Assembly: GCF_006334915.2 (NCBI RefSeq)
Contig: NZ_VDMA02000008.1
Span: 186,001-250,000, forward strand
Direction of reading: 5' to 3'
Source of the DNA: Microbispora catharanthi
GTDB taxonomy: Bacteria > Actinomycetota > Actinomycetes > Streptosporangiales > Streptosporangiaceae
Length of the DNA: 64,000 nucleotides
A program made the position numbers and the translations under genes. Under the pieces are notes generated by a model that was not told where the DNA came from, ran no database searches, and saw only the letters and a list, made by a program, of their open reading frames with translations. Shown piece after piece: positions 58,093 to 64,000 of this stretch. Each line of letters opens with the position of its first letter. Position 1 is the first letter of the stretch.

Positions 58093-59085
58093 TTGCGCCG
58101 CTATTTCGGCAGAAAGCTTCTCATCTACGGCCTGACGTTCTTCGTGGCCGTGACCATCAACTGGATGATCCCGCGGTTCATGCCGGGCGACCCCGTGCAG
58201 AGCATGCTGTCGCGGGCCAACGTCGCACAGCCGGCGGCCGTCGAGGCCATGCGGGCGCACTACACCGCGATGTTCGGCTTCGACCTGCCGCTGTGGCAGC
58301 AGTACCTCAACTTCTGGGGCTCGCTGCTGAAGGGCGACCTCGGCATCAGCATCTGGCTGTTCCCGACGCCGGTGTCCGACGTGATCATCCGGGCGGTCCC
58401 GTACACGCTGGGCCTGCTGATCCCGTCCATCTTGCTGAGCTGGTTCGCGGGCAACCGGTTCGGCGCCTTCGCCGCGCGGCGCAAGTGGCTCGACAACAGC
58501 GTGCTCCCCGTCGGCTACGTGCTGACCGCCACGCCGTACATGTGGCTGGCGATCCTGCTGGCCTGGGCGCTCGGCATCCTCGCGGGCGTGTTCCCGGTCG
58601 CCGGGGCCTACGGCTTCGACATGCAGCCGTCCCTGTCGTGGGATTTCCTCGGCAGCCTCGCCCAGCACTGGTTCCTCCCGTTCGCCTCGCTGTTCCTGGT
58701 CGCGTTCGGCGGCTGGGCCATCGGCATGCGCAACATGATCATCTATGAGCTGGAGGCGGACTACGTCAACTACCTGCGGGCGCTCGGCGCGCCCATGCGG
58801 CTGGTGCGGCGCTACGCCTTCAGGAACGCGATCCTGCCCCAGGTGACCGGCCTGGCCCTGCAACTCGGCGTGCTCGTGGCCGGCGCGCTGGTCACCGAAA
58901 TCGTCTTCAGCTATCCCGGGCTGGGGCACCTGATCCTCCAGGCCATCCAGAACCAGGACTTCTTCCTGCTGCAGGGCACCTTCCTGTTCATCGTCATCGG
59001 CGTGCTGATCGCCAATTTCATCATCGACATCGCGTACGTCCTGGTGGACCCGCGCACCAGGACCGGGATGGGAGGAGCGGCATGA
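58093..59085 (+). CDS. ABC transporter permease, DppB type
   Basis: A 330-residue membrane protein with about six segments. It starts at TTG 58093 (LRRYFGRKLLIYGLTFFVAVTINWMIPRFMPGDPV), six bases after GGGAGG; no ATG or GTG gives this conserved N-terminus. The permease loop is YLRALGAPMRLVRRYAFRNAILPQVTGLALQLG, and the end is typical (YVLVDPRTRTG). It forms the channel with the next gene. The stop overlaps the next start as ATGA. Confidence 0.93.
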   Translation: MRRYFGRKLLIYGLTFFVAVTINWMIPRFMPGDPVQSMLSRANVAQPAAVEAMRAHYTAMFGFDLPLWQQYLNFWGSLLKGDLGISIWLFPTPVSDVIIRAVPYTLGLLIPSILLSWFAGNRFGAFAARRKWLDNSVLPVGYVLTATPYMWLAILLAWALGILAGVFPVAGAYGFDMQPSLSWDFLGSLAQHWFLPFASLFLVAFGGWAIGMRNMIIYELEADYVNYLRALGAPMRLVRRYAFRNAILPQVTGLALQLGVLVAGALVTEIVFSYPGLGHLILQAIQNQDFFLLQGTFLFIVIGVLIANFIIDIAYVLVDPRTRTGMGGAA

Positions 59086-59942
59086 CGGCCGTGCCCACCG
59101 TGCGGCGTGAGGCGCTGCACTTCGCGCTGCGCAACCGCAAGCTGGTCGTCGGCACGGTCATCGTCGCCGTCTTCCTCGTGGCCGGTCTGGCCGGGCCGCT
59201 GCTGTTCGACCACGGGCCGAACGACTACGTCGGGCCGCCCATGGCGTCGCCGTCGGGGGAGTTCTGGTTCGGCACCACGACGTTCGGCCAGGACGTCTTC
59301 GCCCAGTTCGTGTACGGCCTGCGCTCGACGTTCCTCGTGGGCGTGCTCGGCGGCGTGCTGGCGGCGGTCGTCGGCATGGTCGTGGGGTTCGTCGCGGGCT
59401 ACCGCGGCGGGTGGGTCGACGAACTGCTCACCATGCTCACCAACATCGTGCTCGTGCTGCCCGCGCTGGTGGTGCTGCTGATCATCAACGCCTACCTGGG
59501 CGTGCGCAGCATCGGCGTGCAGGCGCTGTTCATCGGGCTGACCTCGTGGCCGTGGGCTGCGCGGGCGATCAGGGCGCAGACGTTCTCGCTGCGCTCGCGC
59601 GAGTTCGTCGACCTCGCCCGGCTGAGCGGCGTGCGCACCCCCAAGATCATCCTTCGGGAGATCGCGCCGAACATGAGCTCGTACCTGTTCCTGACGTTCA
59701 TCCTGCTGTTCGGCAGCGCGATCCTGATCGCCGCCTCGCTCGACTTCATCGGCCTCGGACCCACCGAGGGGGTCTCCCTCGGCCTGATGCTCAACAACGC
59801 CGCGCGGTGGAGCGCGCTCCAGCTCGGCCTGTGGTGGTGGTTCATCCCTCCGGGCGCCGGCATCACGGCGATCGTCGGCGCACTCTACGTCATGAACGTC
59901 GGGCTGGACGAGGTGTTCAACCCGAAGCTGAGGGAGATGTGA
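59082..59942 (+). CDS. ABC transporter permease, DppC type
   Basis: A 286-residue membrane protein with about six segments. It has the FGTTTFGQDVFAQFVYGLRSTFLVG motif of this group and the loop FVDLARLSGVRTPKIILREIAPNMSSYLF. It is the second half of the importer channel. Its ATG overlaps the DppB-type stop. The next gene starts one base after its stop. Confidence 0.93.
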   Translation: MTAVPTVRREALHFALRNRKLVVGTVIVAVFLVAGLAGPLLFDHGPNDYVGPPMASPSGEFWFGTTTFGQDVFAQFVYGLRSTFLVGVLGGVLAAVVGMVVGFVAGYRGGWVDELLTMLTNIVLVLPALVVLLIINAYLGVRSIGVQALFIGLTSWPWAARAIRAQTFSLRSREFVDLARLSGVRTPKIILREIAPNMSSYLFLTFILLFGSAILIAASLDFIGLGPTEGVSLGLMLNNAARWSALQLGLWWWFIPPGAGITAIVGALYVMNVGLDEVFNPKLREM

Positions 59943-59943
59943 C

Positions 59944-60888
59944 GTGGCGCTGAATGTCACCGACCTCCGGGTCTACTACCGGACGCTGCGCGGCGAGGTG
60001 AAGGCGCTCGACGGCGTCACGTTCTCCGTCGCGGACGGCGAGATCATGGGCCTGGCCGGGGAGTCCGGCTCGGGCAAGTCCACGCTCGCCAAGAGCCTGA
60101 TCCGCCTGGACGGCCGCATGCGGCACGTCGGCGGCACGGTGGAGCTGGACGGCAGGACGATGCCCCTGTCGGACGACATCGGGATGGACCGGTTCCGCTT
60201 CCGCGAGGTGTCGCTCATCCCGCAGTACTCGATGAGCGCGCTCAACCCGACCAGGAAGATCGGCAAGATGGTCGGCGAGCTGCTGGACTCGCGCGGCGAA
60301 CGGCCGGACAGGGCCGAGCTGGAGCGGCGGCTCGAGCTGGTCGGCCTGTCGAAGGACGTGCTCGACCGCTACCCGATCGAGCTGTCCGGCGGCATGAAGC
60401 AGCGGGTGGTCATGGTCGTCTCCACGCTGCTGAACCCCTCGCTGCTGATCGCCGACGAGGTCACCTCCGCGCTCGACGTGTCCAGCCAGAAGGCCGTGGC
60501 CACGACGCTGCTCGGGTTCCGCGACCGCGGCCTGGTCACGAGCATGATGGTGGTCACCCACGACATCTCGCTCGTTTACCAGATCGCCGACACGATCATG
60601 GTGATGTACGCCGGGCGACTGGCCGAGAAGGCCCCGGCCGACGTGCTCGTCACCGCCCCGAGGCATCCGTACACCAAGCAGCTCATCTCCGCGCTGCCCG
60701 AGGTGGGGGTGCGCTACGAGGACCGCCGGCTGACGGGGATCCCCGGCAATCCGCCGTCCCTGCTCAAGCCGCCCGGGGGATGCCGGTTCAGGGAGCGCTG
60801 CCCGCTCGCGTTCGACCAGTGCGCCGAGCAGCCGCCGTTCGCCGAGGTGGCCCCCGGACACTTCGTCGCCTGCTGGAAGGCCGAATAG
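59944..60888 (+). CDS. ABC transporter ATPase, DppD type
   Basis: A 314-residue ATPase. Walker A is GESGSGKST (about 40-48), signature LSGGMKQRVVM, Walker B LLIADEVTSALD and switch His in VVTHDISL. The C-terminal oligopeptide-transporter extension has Cys residues in GGCRFRERCPLAFDQC, as in family members with an Fe-S cluster. The GTG at 59944 starts one base after the permease stop. It works with the next ATPase as a heterodimer. Confidence 0.93.
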   Translation: MALNVTDLRVYYRTLRGEVKALDGVTFSVADGEIMGLAGESGSGKSTLAKSLIRLDGRMRHVGGTVELDGRTMPLSDDIGMDRFRFREVSLIPQYSMSALNPTRKIGKMVGELLDSRGERPDRAELERRLELVGLSKDVLDRYPIELSGGMKQRVVMVVSTLLNPSLLIADEVTSALDVSSQKAVATTLLGFRDRGLVTSMMVVTHDISLVYQIADTIMVMYAGRLAEKAPADVLVTAPRHPYTKQLISALPEVGVRYEDRRLTGIPGNPPSLLKPPGGCRFRERCPLAFDQCAEQPPFAEVAPGHFVACWKAE

Positions 60889-61818
60889 ATGCTCAAGCTG
60901 GACGGTGTGTCCAAGATCTACCGCGTCGGCGCGTTCGGCGGGCGGGAGCTGAAGGCCGTCTCCGATGTCAGCTTCGAGGTCGGCGAGGGGGAGGTGGTCT
61001 CGCTCATCGGCGAGAGCGGCAGCGGCAAGAGCACGCTCGGCCGGATGATCCTGCGCCTCGCCTCTGTCAGCGGCGGCACGATCACGCTGGACGGCAGGGA
61101 CATCACCTCGCTCAAGGACCGCAAGGGGTATTACCGGCAGGTGCAGGGCGTCTTCCAGGACCCCTTCAGCTGCTACAACCCCGTCTTCCGGGCCGACCGC
61201 GTCTTCGCCATGATCAAGGAGCAGTACTTCCCCCAGGCCGGCGCGGACGAGTGGCGCAAGCGCGTGGAGGGCGCGCTGGAGAGCGTGCGGCTCGACCCCG
61301 GCAACGTGCTCGGCAAGTATCCCCACCAGCTCAGCGGCGGCCAGCTCCAGCGCATGCTGATCGCCAGGGCCGTGCTCCTCGACATCCGGCTGCTGGTCGC
61401 CGACGAGATCATCAGCATGCTCGACGCGTCCACCCGCATCGACGTGCTCAACCTGCTCGCCGACCTGCGGGCGCGCGGCCTCGGCATCCTGTTCGTCACG
61501 CACGACCTGTCGCTCGGCAACTACGTCAGCGACCGGACCGTGGTGCTGCGGCACGGGAAGATCGTGGAGATGGGCCGGACGGACCTCGTCTTCGGCGACC
61601 CGGCGCATCCCTACACGCGCTCGCTGCTGGCCTCGGTCCCCCGGCTGCACGCCAAGTGGACCGACGCCCTGCCCGAGGACATGGCCGAGGACGTGCCGTG
61701 TGCGTACCACGAGGCGCCGCGGGAGAGCCGGACCCGTCCCGGGCTGGCCGAGGTGGAAGGCAACCACTTCGTGGCCTGCTCCGGCTGCGGGGCATCGAAG
61801 ATTAAGGAGAAAGCGTGA
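60889..61818 (+). CDS. ABC transporter ATPase, DppF type
   Basis: A 309-residue ATPase. Walker A is GESGSGKST, signature LSGGQLQRMLIARA, Walker B LLVADEIISMLD and switch His in VTHDLSLG. The C-terminal extension carries CAYHEAPRESRTRPG and CSGCG, which fits the Cys pattern of the family. Note ISMLD where SALD is usual. It starts directly after the preceding stop (60888). Its stop overlaps the beta-mannosidase start as GTGA. Confidence 0.92.
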   Translation: MLKLDGVSKIYRVGAFGGRELKAVSDVSFEVGEGEVVSLIGESGSGKSTLGRMILRLASVSGGTITLDGRDITSLKDRKGYYRQVQGVFQDPFSCYNPVFRADRVFAMIKEQYFPQAGADEWRKRVEGALESVRLDPGNVLGKYPHQLSGGQLQRMLIARAVLLDIRLLVADEIISMLDASTRIDVLNLLADLRARGLGILFVTHDLSLGNYVSDRTVVLRHGKIVEMGRTDLVFGDPAHPYTRSLLASVPRLHAKWTDALPEDMAEDVPCAYHEAPRESRTRPGLAEVEGNHFVACSGCGASKIKEKA

Positions 61819-64000
61819 GCTCTCACCGTCCCCTGCACGACGGGTGGACCGTCACCGCCGTGTCGTCGACCGGGCAGCTCCGGCCGGTGGTCGCGGGCCT
61901 GCCCGCGGCCGTTCCCGGTTGCGTCCACACCGACCTCCTCGCCGCCGGGCTGATCGAGGACCCCTACCTGGACGACAACGAGGACCGGCTGACCTGGATC
62001 GGGCGTACGGCGTGGTCGTACGAGACCACCTTCACGTGGGAGTTCGCGCAGGACGGCACCGACGACGACCGGGCGGACCTGGTCTGCGAGGGACTCGACA
62101 CGGCCGCCACGCTCGTGCTCAACGGCATCGAGATCGGCACGACGGCCGACATGCATCGGTCGTACCGGTTTTCGGTGCGGCACCTGCTGCGCGCCGGTGA
62201 GAACACGCTGAGGATCCTTTTCGACCCGCCGTACGGGTACGCGGAGGCGCAGAAGGCTGCCCTCGGCGACCGCCCCGGCGCGTACACCGAGCCGTACCAG
62301 TTCATCAGGAAGATGGCCTGCAACTTCGGCTGGGACTGGGGACCGACGGTGGTCACCGCCGGGATCTGGCGGCCCATCGGCATCGAGACCTGGAGCACCG
62401 CCCGGATCGCCGAGGTGCGGCCCTTCGCCTCGGCGGACGGCACCGTCGAGGTGCACGTGGCGGTCGAGCGCGCCACCGAGCGGCCGCTCACGCTCACGGC
62501 CTCGGTGGGGGGAGTGACCGAGACCGTCACCGTCGGCGCCGGGCAGCGCCGGGCCGTCGTCACGCTGACCGTGCCGGACCCGGAGCTGTGGTGGCCGCGC
62601 GGATACGGCGAGCAGCCGCTGTACGACCTGACCGTGCACCTTGAAGATCAGGAGTGGACCGGCCGGATCGGATTCCGGTCCGTCGAGCTCGACCGGACCG
62701 GCGACGCGTTCACCTTCGTGATCAACGGGAAGCCGGTCTTCGTCAAGGGATTCAACTGGATCCCCGACGACTGCTTTCCCAGCCGGATCACCCGGGAGCG
62801 GCTGGCCGAGCGGTTCGCCCAGGCGGCCGCCGCGGGCGCCAACTGCCTGCGGGTGTGGGGCGGCGGGATGTACGAGAGCGAGGACTTCTACGACCTCGCC
62901 GACGAGATGGGCCTGCTCGTCTGGCAGGACTTCCCGTTCGCCTGCGCGGCCTACCCCGAGGAGGGCCGCTTCACGGCGGAGGTCGAGGCCGAGGCCCGCG
63001 AGCACGTCGCCCGCCTGGCCCGCCACGCCAGCCTCGTGCTGTGGTGCGGCAACAACGAGAACATCGAGGGCCACGCCGACTGGGGCTGGCAGGACTCGCT
63101 GGAGGGCCGCAGCTGGGGCGGCGGCTTCTACTACGACCTGCTGCCCCGGGTCGTCGCCGAACTCGACCCGACCCGGCCGTACTGGCCGGGCAGCCCCTAC
63201 TCGGGGGCCCCCGACCTGCCGCCGAACGACCCGTCCAAGGGCACGGTCCACATCTGGACGGTCTGGAACCACCAGGACTACACCCACTACGCGACCTACA
63301 CGCCGAGGTTCGTGGCCGAGTTCGGCTTCCAGGGCCCGCCGACGTACGCGACGCTGCGCGCCGCGGTCTCCGACGACCCGCTGACGCCGGTCTCCCCCGG
63401 GGTGACCCACCACCAGAAGGCCATCGACGGCAACCTCAAGCTGCTGCGCGGCCTCGGGGAGCACCTGCCCCAGCCGGACGGGTTCGACGACTGGCACTAC
63501 TACACCCAGCTCAACCAGGCCAGGGCGATGGCGTTCGGCATCGAGCGGTTCCGGGCGCTCGCGCCTTACTGCATGGGCACGATCGTGTGGCAGCTCAACG
63601 ACTGCTGGCCGGTCACCTCGTGGGCCGCGGTGGACGGCGGCGGGCGGCGCAAGCCGCTGTGGTACGCGCTGCGCCGGGCGTACGCCGAACGGTTGCTGAC
63701 CTTCCAGGGCGACGCGCTGGCGGTCGTCAACGACACCGACGAGCCGTGGTCGGGCGAGCTCGCCGTCGACCGGCTCAGTCTGGCGGGGGAGATCCTGGCC
63801 AAGGAGCGTTTCGACGTGTCGGCGCCGGCGCGCGGCACGGCGTCCGTGGAGCTGCCCGAGGGGGTGGCGCGAGCCGGGAACCCGGCGGGCGAGGTGCTGG
63901 TGGCCACACTCGGCGACGTACGCGCGCTGCGGTTCCCCGGCGAGGATCCGGCCATGGACTACCCGCCGGCGGAGATGGACACGGTGGTCGAGGAGATCGA
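61815..64000 (+). CDS. Beta-mannosidase, GH2 (3' truncated by window)
   Basis: The first 728 residues of a cytoplasmic glycoside hydrolase of family 2. It starts SSHRPLHDGWTVTAVSSTGQ, has the jelly-roll and Ig domains of GH2 (ACNFGWDWGPTVVTAGIWRPI, ELWWPRGYGEQPLYDL) and the catalytic barrel with acid/base Glu415 in WCGNNE and nucleophile Glu502 in VAEFGFQ. YWPGSPYSG and IVWQLNDCWPVTSWA are as in beta-mannosidases. It removes terminal beta-mannose from imported oligosaccharides. The GTG overlaps the ATPase stop. There is no signal peptide. The end lies beyond 64000. Confidence 0.95.
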   Translation, partial: MSSHRPLHDGWTVTAVSSTGQLRPVVAGLPAAVPGCVHTDLLAAGLIEDPYLDDNEDRLTWIGRTAWSYETTFTWEFAQDGTDDDRADLVCEGLDTAATLVLNGIEIGTTADMHRSYRFSVRHLLRAGENTLRILFDPPYGYAEAQKAALGDRPGAYTEPYQFIRKMACNFGWDWGPTVVTAGIWRPIGIETWSTARIAEVRPFASADGTVEVHVAVERATERPLTLTASVGGVTETVTVGAGQRRAVVTLTVPDPELWWPRGYGEQPLYDLTVHLEDQEWTGRIGFRSVELDRTGDAFTFVINGKPVFVKGFNWIPDDCFPSRITRERLAERFAQAAAAGANCLRVWGGGMYESEDFYDLADEMGLLVWQDFPFACAAYPEEGRFTAEVEAEAREHVARLARHASLVLWCGNNENIEGHADWGWQDSLEGRSWGGGFYYDLLPRVVAELDPTRPYWPGSPYSGAPDLPPNDPSKGTVHIWTVWNHQDYTHYATYTPRFVAEFGFQGPPTYATLRAAVSDDPLTPVSPGVTHHQKAIDGNLKLLRGLGEHLPQPDGFDDWHYYTQLNQARAMAFGIERFRALAPYCMGTIVWQLNDCWPVTSWAAVDGGGRRKPLWYALRRAYAERLLTFQGDALAVVNDTDEPWSGELAVDRLSLAGEILAKERFDVSAPARGTASVELPEGVARAGNPAGEVLVATLGDVRALRFPGEDPAMDYPPAEMDTVVEEI

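Overview
The window is 64 kb of chromosomal DNA from a high-GC, Gram-positive filamentous actinomycete. Codons end almost always in G or C, GTG starts and apparently leaderless starts are common, and the gene set is typical of actinomycetes: a SARP/AfsR-type regulator, F420/flavin LLM enzymes, LCP wall proteins, Pmt-type mannosyltransferase, tadA with its associated proteins, and dnaX-ybaB-recR-ask-asd. The overall content fits the order Streptosporangiales best, but that placement is inference from gene content and not from a marker-gene comparison. I see no prophage, insertion sequence, CRISPR array or replication origin. There is no gene-free stretch longer than about 300 bases apart from 12266-12593, which holds a tRNA-Ser and its terminator.

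Layout. 1-5.3 kb: an operon encoding an ABC-2 type efflux pump, an XRE/MmyB regulator and an SRPBCC protein, divergent from a membrane sensor kinase/response regulator pair. 5.4-10.6 kb: a second DnaN-like sliding clamp, a FadR-type regulator with a clear palindrome upstream, a TPR-XRE regulator, a PH-domain membrane protein coupled to a tiny membrane protein, and upp. 10.8-18.5 kb: two paralogous tadA-associated genes with tadA, tRNA-Ser(CGA), a zinc metallopeptidase, a protein O-mannosyltransferase, an MBL hydrolase, a LysR/SDR pair with a textbook operator, tRNA-Ser(GGA) and the SRP RNA. 18.5-24.9 kb: dnaX, ybaB, recR, a DUF5063 gene, aspartate kinase (with a probable internal start for a separate beta subunit) and asd. 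25-33 kb: a mix of regulators (TetR, HxlR), an LLM enzyme, an amidohydrolase, SURF1, GNAT and a methyltransferase. 33-42.5 kb: a 1003-residue AfsR-type regulator divergent from a small secreted four-cysteine protein with repeated sites between them, a FAD monooxygenase/TetR pair with a long AT-rich inverted repeat, and a DUF222-HNH (13E12-type) protein with an acidic linker and a His/Cys-rich segment. 42.6-47.6 kb: FabG-like SDR, LLM enzyme, a CooC-like ATPase with a small partner, and a kinase-like membrane protein whose ATP-anchoring lysine is replaced by arginine. 47.6-51.7 kb: a sulfate ABC importer operon ending in a cysteine-free Rrf2 regulator. 51.8-55 kb: a mucin-like membrane protein, an LCP protein and a small membrane protein. 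55-64 kb: a LacI regulator divergent from a dipeptide-class ABC importer ending in a GH2 beta-mannosidase that runs off the window.

How the parts may work together: the last region reads as a complete beta-mannoside uptake and hydrolysis module under LacI control, with operator-like sites in front of both transcription units. The sulfate operon carries its own candidate regulator. The first region looks like an envelope-stress or drug-response unit (sensor, regulator, pump). The points most worth a second look are the CooC-like ATPase/partner pair, the AfsR-type regulator with its secreted neighbour, the HNH protein with the metal-ligand-rich insert, the degenerate kinase, and the mannoside module built on a peptide-type transporter.
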